Assembly (NCBI GenBank): GCA_022841825.1
Contig: JALHQT010000007.1
Coordinates: 222,957-286,956 of the forward strand
Direction: 5' to 3'
Length of the DNA stretch: 64,000 bases
Source: Anaerolineae bacterium
GTDB lineage: Bacteria > Chloroflexota > Anaerolineae > Aggregatilineales > Phototrophicaceae
Shown here: piece by piece, positions 35,770 through 46,021 of the stretch
Layout of the letters: each line of letters opens with the position of its first letter
Position numbering within the stretch: position 1 is the first letter of the stretch
Made by a program: the position numbers and the translations under genes
Notes under the pieces: model-generated
The model's input: only the letters and a program-made list of their open reading frames with translations
What the model was told of the DNA's origin: nothing
The model's database searches: none

Positions 35770-38424
35770 ATGTCTCAACTCCTGTTTTATCTGCGCTATG
35801 CCGCGCGCAACCTGCGGCGCAACCTGCGCTGGACACTCTTCGCCATCTTCTGCATCGCCGCTGGCGTGGCGACGATTGTCGCCCTGCGCTCGCTGGGTCT
35901 GGCGATTGGCGATTCGCTGGTCGGCAGCGCGCGCGATAGCATTCGCGGCGACATCACCATCACCGCGCCGGGCTTCGGCGGCAGCTTTGGTGCCTTCGGC
36001 GGCAGCGACCGCGACCGCGACATCCTCTCGCAAAACATGATCGATACGGTCACGCGGCGCGCCGAAGCGCTCGGCGGGCAGGCATCCGCCTATTCCGTCT
36101 TCGCCAATCTGCAAATCACGGCGGTCGATGCCGTCACGGTCGGGCGTCCGCAGTTCGTGACGACGATCATGATCGACCCGCTGACCTTCCCGCCGACCGG
36201 CGACATCCTGGCGGAAGAACCCGCAGGCGCTGCGCTGCGCACGCTCTTCAAGGACAACGCCATCGTCATCAGCCGCAACCTGGCAGATCAGCAGGGCTTG
36301 AACGTGGGCGACACGGTGCGGGTGAGCGGCAGCGACGAGGTCTTCATCGTCGCGGGCATCGTCGCCACCGAGCAGGAAGCAGGCTTGCGCAACCTGTTTG
36401 CTTCGTTCTTCGGCTTCGCCTACCTCGACCGCGCGCAGGCAGAGCGCCTGGGGCTGAACCCGCAGCCGAATGCCATCAGCATCACCGTCCCGGAAGGCAC
36501 GGACATCCCGGCGCTCGCCGCCGAGTTTCGCCCGCTGGTACGCGGCGGCGACATGGAAACCGTGACCGAGGTGCTGGAAGAGAACACGCTGATCTCGGAT
36601 GTGATCGGGCGCTTCATCGTCATCATGGGCTTGGGCGCGCTGCTGATCGGCGGGATTGGCATCATCAACACGATGCTCGTCATGGTCGGTCGACGGACGA
36701 TGGAAGTCGCGGCGATGAAAACCTTCGGCTTAAAAGGCAGTCAGGTCGGCTCGCTGTTCCTGGCGGAAGCCTTCCTGCTCGGCATCCTGGGCAGCCTCGT
36801 CGGCTGTGTGATGGGCGTGCTCCTCAGCGGCGCGGTCAACGCCTATGGCGAGGCGTTCCTCCAGCAGCGGCTGCCCTGGCGCATCTACCCGGAGGCGCTG
36901 CTCTACGGTGCCGGGCTGGGCATGGTCGTGACGATGGTCTTCGGCTTGCTGCCCGTGCTGACCGCCAACCGCATCCGCCCGGCGGTGATCCTGCGCCCGA
37001 ACGAGGCGCAAATCCCCGGCACGAGCATCTTCCACGCGCTGCTCGTCCTGATGATCGTCGTGATCGTGGTCGGCGGCATCGCCGGGCAGATCATCGGCAA
37101 TGTCTGGGTCGGCATGATCGGCGTAGCGATCACGCTGATCATCATCGGAATACTGGTCGCGCAGTTGTGGCTGATTGTGTGGTTCGTCGGCAAGCTGCCC
37201 ACCTTTGGCAATGTCGATGGCAAGCTGGCGCTGCGCAATCTGTCGTCGCGGCGGCTGCGCACGGCGACCACGCTGATGGCACTCAGCGGCGGCATGTTCG
37301 CGCTGTCGTCGATCACGTTCGTCGGCGTCGGCACGCGCGAAATCCTCAACTTCCAGCTCACACAGCAGCTTGGCGGCAATGTCATCGTCTTTCCGATTGC
37401 CAACTTCATCGGCGGCGGGCTGGGGTCGGGCATTCTGAACACCCAGCTTAATACGATGGAAGGCATCACCTATCGCACCGAAGTGGTCAACTACGTCGCC
37501 GACGTGGTCGCGGTTGATGGCGAACGCCCGCGCCTGAACCTGAATATCCCCTCCTTTGTGCTGGAGAACATGCCAGAAGAGGCAATCCAGGACATGCAGC
37601 AGGAGCTGGACGAGATCAGCATCCGGCTGGAGGTGCGCAATACCGATAACCCCAGCCCGGTCGGCAATGTCATTCAGGGGCGCGCGCTGACGCTGGAAGA
37701 TCGCGGGCAGCGGGTGATGGTCGCGCCGCAGCAGCAGGCGCAGCTTTATGGGATGCAGCTCGGTTCGATTGTCACGATGCAGGAGGACGGCGAACGCCTG
37801 AACTTCGAGGTCGTCGGCATCAGCGAGGACAGCCAGCTCGGCTTCAACAGCGGCGGCTTCATGATCCCGCCCGACTCAATCCGCCTGAACCCGGATGTCA
37901 GCTTCTTCATCCTGCAAGTCGAAGCCGAGCGCCTGAACGAAGTCCTGCTGGCGCTGACGCGCAACCCGCTCAACTTCGCGCTCGACATCTCGTTCATCGA
38001 CACGCTCGTCTCGCGCGTCATCAACCAGTTCAGCGCCATCCCGACGATTGTCGGCTTGCTTTCGCTGCTGGCGGCGGCGGTGACGATGGCGAACACTGTC
38101 TCGCTGGCGACGCTGGAGCGGCGGCGGCAGATCGGTGTGCTCAAGGCGGTGGGTTTGAAGAGCGACCGCGTGCTGGGCGTGATGCTGATCGAGAACACGA
38201 TCATCGGCTTGCTCGGCGGCGGGCTGGGCATCGGCTTGAGCGCGCTGGGCGTGGCGCTGATGACGCAGCTTGGCACCGGCATCGCGATCCCAATCCCGCA
38301 GGACGCCGTGCCCATCGCGCTGCTGCTGATCGTGGCGGCGGTTGTGATCGCCTGGGTTGCCACCTTCCTGAGCGCGCTGCCCGCCGCGCGCGAACCCGTG
38401 ACGAGCGTGCTGCGGTACGAGTAG
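35770..38424 (+). CDS. ABC transporter permease, FtsX/MacB-type with two FtsX domains
   Basis: 884 aa. N-terminal membrane helix, a large outside domain, then a block of helices (about residues 275-480), a second outside domain (~480-750) and a second FtsX block with the last helices near 760-875. Such permeases couple an ATPase to mechanotransmission for lipoprotein or antibiotic export. No ATPase gene is adjacent, so the partner is elsewhere. GAGG precedes the ATG. Confidence 0.85.
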   Translation: MSQLLFYLRYAARNLRRNLRWTLFAIFCIAAGVATIVALRSLGLAIGDSLVGSARDSIRGDITITAPGFGGSFGAFGGSDRDRDILSQNMIDTVTRRAEALGGQASAYSVFANLQITAVDAVTVGRPQFVTTIMIDPLTFPPTGDILAEEPAGAALRTLFKDNAIVISRNLADQQGLNVGDTVRVSGSDEVFIVAGIVATEQEAGLRNLFASFFGFAYLDRAQAERLGLNPQPNAISITVPEGTDIPALAAEFRPLVRGGDMETVTEVLEENTLISDVIGRFIVIMGLGALLIGGIGIINTMLVMVGRRTMEVAAMKTFGLKGSQVGSLFLAEAFLLGILGSLVGCVMGVLLSGAVNAYGEAFLQQRLPWRIYPEALLYGAGLGMVVTMVFGLLPVLTANRIRPAVILRPNEAQIPGTSIFHALLVLMIVVIVVGGIAGQIIGNVWVGMIGVAITLIIIGILVAQLWLIVWFVGKLPTFGNVDGKLALRNLSSRRLRTATTLMALSGGMFALSSITFVGVGTREILNFQLTQQLGGNVIVFPIANFIGGGLGSGILNTQLNTMEGITYRTEVVNYVADVVAVDGERPRLNLNIPSFVLENMPEEAIQDMQQELDEISIRLEVRNTDNPSPVGNVIQGRALTLEDRGQRVMVAPQQQAQLYGMQLGSIVTMQEDGERLNFEVVGISEDSQLGFNSGGFMIPPDSIRLNPDVSFFILQVEAERLNEVLLALTRNPLNFALDISFIDTLVSRVINQFSAIPTIVGLLSLLAAAVTMANTVSLATLERRRQIGVLKAVGLKSDRVLGVMLIENTIIGLLGGGLGIGLSALGVALMTQLGTGIAIPIPQDAVPIALLLIVAAVVIAWVATFLSALPAAREPVTSVLRYE

Positions 38425-38449
38425 GTGAAGGGGATTGAGAGGGTGAGGT

Positions 38450-41400
38450 TTAACCTCGCCGCAGGTTTTCCGCCAGCAGGCGGCGCAGGAGTTCCTCGTC
38501 GCCTTCCGGCGTACGCAGCTTCTCCGCCAGGTCCTCCCAGCCATAGGCGGCGAGCACTGCGCGATCGAGCGCGTCGTGCAGCTCTGCCAGACGGGGCGCG
38601 AAATCGCGCGCCGCTTTGACGAGCTTGGGAGATTTAACCTCACCTCTGCCAGAGACCTCACCCCCCTGCCCCCTCTCCGTGTACGGAGAGGGGGAGTCGG
38701 AGGCTTCCTCGACTGCTCTGGAAGTCCCCTCTCTGTACACGGAGAGGGGATTTAGGGGTGAGGTTCCTGCATTTAGGACTGAGGTTATACGATGCGCTTG
38801 TAAGGCGTTGTAGAGGTTGGTCAGCGTGCGCTCGGCGATTGCCTTGCTCTTGTCTTTGCTGTCGAGGATGTAGACATCAAAATCGGGCGGGTTGAGCCAC
38901 ACCTCGCGTTCTTCGTGGAGCGCTTTGGCGGCGGCGCTGATGGCGGCATGATGCGGGCTGCTGGCGTCTTCTTTGCCGGGTGTCCAGGGGAAGGGGAAGG
39001 TCTCGAAGGTGGTCGTCGGGGTGTAGCGCGGATCGTTGCCTTTGCCGAGCCACGTCCCCATACGCAGCGACCAGCACTCATGCAGATACGAGTGCAGCAC
39101 GCCGAAGAAGTAGTCGTCCTGGCGGGCGAAGGTCACAACTTGACCATCGGGGAGGGTCTGAGGATTGAGCCAAACAAACAATCGATGTTTCGCTACTCTT
39201 GCTGTACCAATGTAACGGGAAAGTCCAATTATGGCGTTTCGATAATCAGGGGCGGGTCTCGCGTGTAGCCACCATTTATTACGCTCATTGCTATTACGAA
39301 CGAGGTCTCTAGCGGGCTTAACATGTTGCCTAACATAATCCATTGGCAATACATACTCTGAAGCAGTGTTTTCAGGCATATCCGTGCCGAAATCGATGAT
39401 CCACATATTGCGCGGACGTTCTGTAATGTCTAGACCATTTATCCAGCGTCGCAGAACTTCTCGATTGTTTCGACCGCTGGGATTAGGTGCATCGATCATC
39501 TTCATTGCAACTTCGTCACTGATGTCAAACGATCCTTTTTTCATACCGCCAATAAACGCTATACGGGAGTTTTCTTGGAGTGATTTTGAAATGATGACAT
39601 CCGTGCTTGCCGTTAGATCAGCTGTTATGTTTCTTGTCGTCTTGCCATCAAGCCGTTTGTCAAGATTTTCACCGCCATCGAACCCAACAATCGAAATGCG
39701 AACCGCTGCGCCCTCTAGCGTCCAGGGATTGTCCGACCACGCCATGAAGATGTCGCCAGACTCTTTGATTCGCTTGAGGACTTCACGGTTCGCGCCGCCG
39801 CGGATGGAGTTGGTCGCCAGCAAGCCCGCACGCTTCGCATTGCCCGCCGCGATGTGCGCCCGCGCTTTCTCGAACCAGTAGGTCACCAGGTCTGCACCGC
39901 CGGGGACGCGCCCATCATAGAGCTTGCGCAAATCGCTCACATAGTGAGCGCCCATCTCGCCAAGCATCTTGCTGCCCCCCAGGAAGGGCGGGTTGCCCAC
40001 GATGACATCGACGGCGGGCCAGTCAGGCTCGTAGGGCGAAGAGACCTCACCCCCCGACCCCCTCTCCGTGTACAGAGAGGGGGAGTCAGAGGCGCCCTCG
40101 TCTGCTCTGGAAGTCCCCTCTCCGCGCGCGGAGAGGGGATTTAGGGGTGAGGTTCCTACCGGATTTAGGGGTGAGGTTCCTGCATGTGCGGGTGAGGTTC
40201 CTGCCGGATCTAGGGATGAAGTTTCCTTCAACGTCAGCCGCAGCTTCGCCAACACTGAAGGCATGTCCCGCAGCACCTCGTCGTTACGGAAGCGCACCAC
40301 TCGGAAGCCCATCGACTCGAGGAACTCCGTACGCAGCGCATCTTCCTCGACCGTATAATCGTGAATGTCGCCATCCACTTCCACGATCATGCGCGCTGCG
40401 TGGCAGTAGAAATCGACGATGAACTTTTCAATCGTGTGCTGACGACGGAATCGATACCCGTCAATGCCGCGATTGCGTACCGCTTGCCACAACGCATCTT
40501 CCGCTGGCGTCGGCACATGACGCATCTGGCGCGCCAAGGGCTTGATGTTCTCCCACAATTCCGGTGGGGTGTACCAGGTGGTCATCCTTTCGACGGTGGC
40601 ATCAAGGTCTGCAACCTCACTCCCCTGCTCCCTGCCGCCAGAAACCTCACCCCCCAGCTCTGTACTGCTAGGAACCTCACCCCCCAGCCCCCTGTCGCCA
40701 GAAACCTCACCCCCCTGCCCCCTCTCCGTGTACGGAGAGGGGGAGTCAGACGCGCTCTCGTCTGCTCTGGAAGTCCCCTCTCCGCGCGCGGAGAGGGGAT
40801 TTAGGGGTGAGGTTCTATACCGCATCACGGCGTCATCGCACACGATGCGATCCGGTTCGTCCGGCGAGAGCTTGTCCTTGATGATCGGCACGGGCAGCGC
40901 GCGCGGGTGCGGCGCGCGGTTGAGCAGCACCGGGTGCAGCACGCCTTCGTCTTCGTAGCGCCATTGCAGATAGCCGATCCACACGACGACCTTTGCCAGG
41001 TTCGCCGCGAATTCGTCCTTCTCGATGCCGTACAACTGGCGCGGCGTCACCACATCGCGGAATGGCAAGCCGAGCGGCTCGAACAGCTTGCGCACGCGCC
41101 CTTCCACATCCTTGAGCGCCTTGAGCGCCATGTAGAGGAAGTTGCCACTGCCGCACGCCGGGTCAAGCACCGTCGTGCGCTCCAGCAGCGTCATCATCCG
41201 TTCGTTCAGCGCCTTCAGGCGGTCTTCGGCGGCGGCTTTGGCGCGCGGCGTCTCCGCATGGAGATACGTCTGCATCAGTGGTTCCGCCTCGGCGCGCACG
41301 ACGTCCCATTCGCGGTAGATCGGCTGCATCAGCACCGGGTCGATGACGAGACGAATGTCCGCCTCGCCCGTGTAATGCGCGCCCAACTGCGCCCGCTTGC

Positions 41401-42388
41401 TGATGTCGAGCGCGCCCTCGAAGAGCGTGCCGAAGATCGTCGGGTTGACGAAGCGCCAATCCGCCTCGCTCACCTCGTGGACAAGCTCGACCGCGCCGGG
41501 CACCTGTGTGATGTCCAGCACTTCCAAGCCATCGCCCGCGCCCGGCTTACTCTCGAAAAAGATGCCGCCGTTGAAGTAGGGCGTCGGTTTAAGGATGAAG
41601 GTCTGCCGTTCGCCGTTCATTCCCTCGAACAGCTCCTTCATCGACTGCATGAAGCCGTCCGACTGCGCCTGCGCGTCATCCAGCTTGCGCACGCCTTCGG
41701 TGATGATGTAGCGGAAAACGGGCTGGTTGAACGGGCGCGGCATGATGTCTACGTCTTCGCAGAAGAGCGAAAAGACCAGCTTGGTCAGGAAGCGCGCGAT
41801 CTGCATCGGCTCCCAGGGATGCGCCCCGTCCGCATCGACATGATCGCGCATCAAACCCGCCAGATGCGCGAACTTCTCCGCCAGATGCAGCGTCAGCTTT
41901 TCGCGCGCTTCCAGCTCGGTCTGGCGCAGCTCCTGGAACTTATCGGGTCTTTCCAGCAGCCAGGTGATGTAGCGGCGCGTCTTTTCGTCGAGCAGGTCTT
42001 CGTTCTTGAAGACGAACGGCAGACCACTGGTGTTGACCCACTGCGGGTAGATGCGGTATTCGAGGAAGTCGCAGACCACCAACAGCGGCGGGTTGCCCAG
42101 GTCGCCGCGATAGGCGAGCAGTTGGCTGTAGGCGGCATCCAGGTCTTTGTGCTTGCCTTTGTACTCCCAGGCGAAATGCCCCCTGTACCAGACATCCGCG
42201 CGCCCTTTACCGCCTGTCGCCTTCGTCACCTGCTCTTCAAACGTGAAGAATTCGCCCGCCGGGTCAAGCTGCGCCGGCGTCTTGTGGTGGACAAGTTCAC
42301 ACAGCTCGATGAAGTGGCTTTGCGAACCCTGCTGCTCGCGCAAGGCGCTGTTCGCCCATCGGTCAACGAAATCCTGGGGTGTGATCAT
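38450..42388 (-). CDS. MmeI-like type IIL restriction-methylase, interrupted in frame by repeats and a DUF559 nuclease
   Basis: 1312 aa. The N-terminal endonuclease motif Asp65-x9-Glu75-x-Lys77 (ADVWYRGHFAWEYKG) has the MmeI spacing. Methylase motif I is at Asp409 (DPACGSGN) and motif IV NPPF at Asn799; the target-recognition and C-terminal parts follow. The enzyme would methylate and cut DNA in one chain. Between motifs I and IV, residues ~526-782 are an insert: repeat element D, a DUF559 PD-(D/E)XK domain (~602-719, Asp659, Glu670, Asp672) and element C. Another element (B) sits at ~1201-1252. The recognition region (39170-39790) is visibly AT-rich. Activity with the inserts is uncertain. 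Confidence 0.8.
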   Translation of the reverse strand: MITPQDFVDRWANSALREQQGSQSHFIELCELVHHKTPAQLDPAGEFFTFEEQVTKATGGKGRADVWYRGHFAWEYKGKHKDLDAAYSQLLAYRGDLGNPPLLVVCDFLEYRIYPQWVNTSGLPFVFKNEDLLDEKTRRYITWLLERPDKFQELRQTELEAREKLTLHLAEKFAHLAGLMRDHVDADGAHPWEPMQIARFLTKLVFSLFCEDVDIMPRPFNQPVFRYIITEGVRKLDDAQAQSDGFMQSMKELFEGMNGERQTFILKPTPYFNGGIFFESKPGAGDGLEVLDITQVPGAVELVHEVSEADWRFVNPTIFGTLFEGALDISKRAQLGAHYTGEADIRLVIDPVLMQPIYREWDVVRAEAEPLMQTYLHAETPRAKAAAEDRLKALNERMMTLLERTTVLDPACGSGNFLYMALKALKDVEGRVRKLFEPLGLPFRDVVTPRQLYGIEKDEFAANLAKVVVWIGYLQWRYEDEGVLHPVLLNRAPHPRALPVPIIKDKLSPDEPDRIVCDDAVMRYRTSPLNPLSARGEGTSRADESASDSPSPYTERGQGGEVSGDRGLGGEVPSSTELGGEVSGGREQGSEVADLDATVERMTTWYTPPELWENIKPLARQMRHVPTPAEDALWQAVRNRGIDGYRFRRQHTIEKFIVDFYCHAARMIVEVDGDIHDYTVEEDALRTEFLESMGFRVVRFRNDEVLRDMPSVLAKLRLTLKETSSLDPAGTSPAHAGTSPLNPVGTSPLNPLSARGEGTSRADEGASDSPSLYTERGSGGEVSSPYEPDWPAVDVIVGNPPFLGGSKMLGEMGAHYVSDLRKLYDGRVPGGADLVTYWFEKARAHIAAGNAKRAGLLATNSIRGGANREVLKRIKESGDIFMAWSDNPWTLEGAAVRISIVGFDGGENLDKRLDGKTTRNITADLTASTDVIISKSLQENSRIAFIGGMKKGSFDISDEVAMKMIDAPNPSGRNNREVLRRWINGLDITERPRNMWIIDFGTDMPENTASEYVLPMDYVRQHVKPARDLVRNSNERNKWWLHARPAPDYRNAIIGLSRYIGTARVAKHRLFVWLNPQTLPDGQVVTFARQDDYFFGVLHSYLHECWSLRMGTWLGKGNDPRYTPTTTFETFPFPWTPGKEDASSPHHAAISAAAKALHEEREVWLNPPDFDVYILDSKDKSKAIAERTLTNLYNALQAHRITSVLNAGTSPLNPLSVYREGTSRAVEEASDSPSPYTERGQGGEVSGRGEVKSPKLVKAARDFAPRLAELHDALDRAVLAAYGWEDLAEKLRTPEGDEELLRRLLAENLRRG
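38636..38786 (-). repeat. Palindromic element B in C-terminal part of MmeI-like gene
   Basis: 151 bp (3n+1). Left end AACCTCAC at 38636 with a second partial left end at 38655-38661. Right end GGGGTGAGGTT at 38755-38765, then a degenerate extra right end (GGACTGAGGTT) to 38786. It encodes a Ser/Glu/Arg-rich peptide (GGEV, TSPLNP). It joins two host segments without a stop. Confidence 0.85.
40043..40234 (-). repeat. Palindromic element C with tandem right ends
   Basis: Core 40043-40154 (112 bp), with left end ACCTCACCCC and right end GGGGTGAGGTT. Three degenerate ~20-bp copies of the right end follow up to about 40234. It ends just before the segment encoding the NPPF motif and encodes repeated TSPLNP/TSPAHAG peptides. 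Confidence 0.85.
40235..40585 (-). other. DUF559 endonuclease domain inserted in MmeI-like gene
   Basis: Codons ~602-719 of the MmeI-like ORF. The domain begins MTTWYTPPELWENIKPLA and contains DFYC (Asp659) and VEVDG (Glu670, Asp672), the PD-(D/E)XK-type core of DUF559 (Vsr-like) proteins, and ends with VVRFRNDEVL. It starts with an internal ATG at 40585 preceded at once by AAAGG, so separate translation is conceivable. It is bracketed by elements D and C. Confidence 0.8.
40613..40814 (-). repeat. Palindromic element D with four left ends spaced 30 bp
   Basis: Left ends AACCTCAC at 40613, 40643, 40673 and 40703 are exactly 30 bp apart. The single right end is GGGGTGAGGTT at 40804-40814. Total 202 bp (3n+1). 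The 30-bp units encode 10-residue repeats GGEVSGDRGL, GGEVPSSTEL and GGEVSGGREQ. Confidence 0.9.
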
Positions 42389-42504
42389 CGCGTTCGCCTG
42401 AAGGTCTTACCTGAGAACATGCGGTCTATTATAACGGATACGACCGACTGAGGCGAACGAGTGACCAGGGGAGTGCCGAATATCGAGGATATGCTTCCAG
42501 CCAG

Positions 42505-42582
42505 AACCTCACCCCCGTCCCCTCTCCGCGTGCGGAGAGGGGGGCGACTCTTACGGTTGTCGAGTCTACGCGGGGTGAGGTT
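42505..42582. repeat. Palindromic element H, short form
   Basis: 78 bp with perfect 11-bp inverted ends AACCTCACCCC (42505-42515) and GGGGTGAGGTT (42572-42582), containing one inner CTCTCCGCGTGCGGAGAG palindrome. It is 117 bp upstream of the MmeI-like start codon. The gap 42389-42671 contains no gene I can support. Confidence 0.9.
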
Positions 42583-42671
42583 CATGTCCGCGAAATTCAG
42601 CATTCCCCCGGGCTGGGTTACGGATATGCCGCTTCGGAATAGGCGTATGAGTAGCGGCTTGCCCGCGCCGA

Positions 42672-43133
42672 TCAGACGATCATCGCGTCTGTGATCGCCG
42701 TCGTCAGCCCCGCCAGCTTGTCCGGCGAGACATCGCCGCGCGCGCGCCAGAGGACCTGTCCTGCGCGGTCGAGCAGCATGACCTGAAGGGCATCCAGGTC
42801 GGGAATGTCGAGCGCGCGACAAAAACGCTGCAAATCCGTATACAGGGTGATCGTGGTCTCGCGCGTGTGCTTATCGGGAATCCCCGCGCGCATGCCGTTG
42901 TTGAGCAGCCATTGGCGCAGCGGGTCCCAGCGCGGCAGGGTCGGCAGTTCGTAATAGCGCAGCGGATACTGCCGCGCCAGCGCTTTGATGGCGGGCAGCC
43001 AGCCGTTGACCTGCATCTGCTGCCATTGCTGGAACGCGATCATCACCAGCGTGAGATCGCCCGCGAAAGCGCGGGGCAGGTCAAAGTGCTGCCCTTCGAG
43101 GTTGCTGCCGCTGATAGACGGGAAGGTGGTCAT
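42672..43133 (-). CDS. Thioredoxin-fold protein lacking catalytic cysteine
   Basis: 153 aa. The fold pattern is that of AhpC/TSA or ATP10-like proteins: LEGQHFDLPRAFAGDLTLVMIAF, central helices and a late LQVMLLDRAGQVLWRARGD strand pair. The position of the peroxidatic Cys is occupied by Gln/Trp (FQQWQQ), so peroxidase activity is unlikely. It could be a chaperone-like or binding protein. ATG 43133; a stand-alone gene. Confidence 0.6.
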   Translation of the reverse strand: MTTFPSISGSNLEGQHFDLPRAFAGDLTLVMIAFQQWQQMQVNGWLPAIKALARQYPLRYYELPTLPRWDPLRQWLLNNGMRAGIPDKHTRETTITLYTDLQRFCRALDIPDLDALQVMLLDRAGQVLWRARGDVSPDKLAGLTTAITDAMIV

Positions 43134-43241
43134 GAGCGAAACTCCTGATACGAGTTCAGATTCCCAGTCTACACCCCATCGATGAGCGCCATTTGAGGCT
43201 ATAATGCGTATCCATTGAGAATGAGCCGCAGCGAGGATGTG

Positions 43242-45269
<2,028 letters not shown>

Positions 45270-45277
45270 AGCGGGAG

Positions 45278-45964
45278 CTACCCCACGCGGAAGACTGCCA
45301 TCGTGCTGCCGAAGGTAACGATGTCGCCATCGCGCAGCACCCGCCCCTTTTCGTTGACTGGAAGCCGATTGACCGTCGTGCCGTTTGAACTGCCCAGGTC
45401 GCGGACGATCCAGACGCCATCCACCCATTCCAGCCGCGCATGTGGGCGCGAGACCGACCCATCCTGCAAGCAGACTTCCCAGTTTGCCTGCGAGGTCGCC
45501 CGCCCGACGGTGATGCGGTCGCGCAGCAGCGGGATCGACTCGCCTTCCTGCGCGCCGTTCGAGATGACGAGCCGCCCTTTGCCTGTGCTGATGGCGGCGG
45601 TGATGATGGTCGAGTTTTCGATGCTGCGCTCGACCTCGCTGAAGACCGATGCGAAGTACAGGACGGGCACGAACAGGCGGATCACATCCCCACTGGAGAG
45701 CGGGAACGCCTCGCTGATCTTGATGTCGTTGACGTAGACGCCGTTGATGCTTCCGGTATCGCTGATCGTGAATAAGCCGTCGCGATACTGCACGACGGCG
45801 TGCTGCCGGGATACATGCTGTTCTTTGATGGCGATGTCGTTTTCTTCGGAACGTCCAATCGTCGCTGTCGCGCCCTCCGCCAGCAGCAGTTCGTTCATCT
45901 TGCCGCTCTGGGGGTCTTCCCAGACGATCTTTGCGATGATGAGGGGCTTGGTCTCCGGTCGCAT
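45278..45964 (-). CDS. Double FHA-domain protein
   Basis: 228 aa. Two FHA domains, about residues 30-105 (GRSEENDI, SRQHA, SINGVYVN) and about 148-228 (GRATSQAN, SRPHARLEW, SSNGTTVN). FHA domains bind phosphothreonine, so this is a probable reader of the kinase encoded convergently just 8 bp away. No enzymatic domain. Cytoplasmic. Confidence 0.9.
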   Translation of the reverse strand: MRPETKPLIIAKIVWEDPQSGKMNELLLAEGATATIGRSEENDIAIKEQHVSRQHAVVQYRDGLFTISDTGSINGVYVNDIKISEAFPLSSGDVIRLFVPVLYFASVFSEVERSIENSTIITAAISTGKGRLVISNGAQEGESIPLLRDRITVGRATSQANWEVCLQDGSVSRPHARLEWVDGVWIVRDLGSSNGTTVNRLPVNEKGRVLRDGDIVTFGSTMAVFRVG

Positions 45965-46021
45965 GGCTGTCTTGTCTTCTCTCGCTTCAACCGCACATGC
46001 AATAAGATACCATGTCCTCTT

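Noticed and set aside
40613-40710. Repeats at a 30-bp period resembling a CRISPR array
   Set aside because: Only the first ~12 bases are conserved per unit, the whole is in frame in the MmeI-like gene, and no cas genes are present.
40043-40814. Intein in the MmeI-like gene
   Set aside because: No Cys/Ser at the start junction, no His-Asn at the end, and no Hint-fold blocks; the inserted domain is DUF559 with repeats.
40907-42451. 514-aa open frame on the plus strand
   Set aside because: Antisense to the MmeI-like gene, which has clear motifs; no domain seen in this frame.
42672-43133. Peroxiredoxin
   Set aside because: The catalytic Cys is absent, so only the fold is supported.
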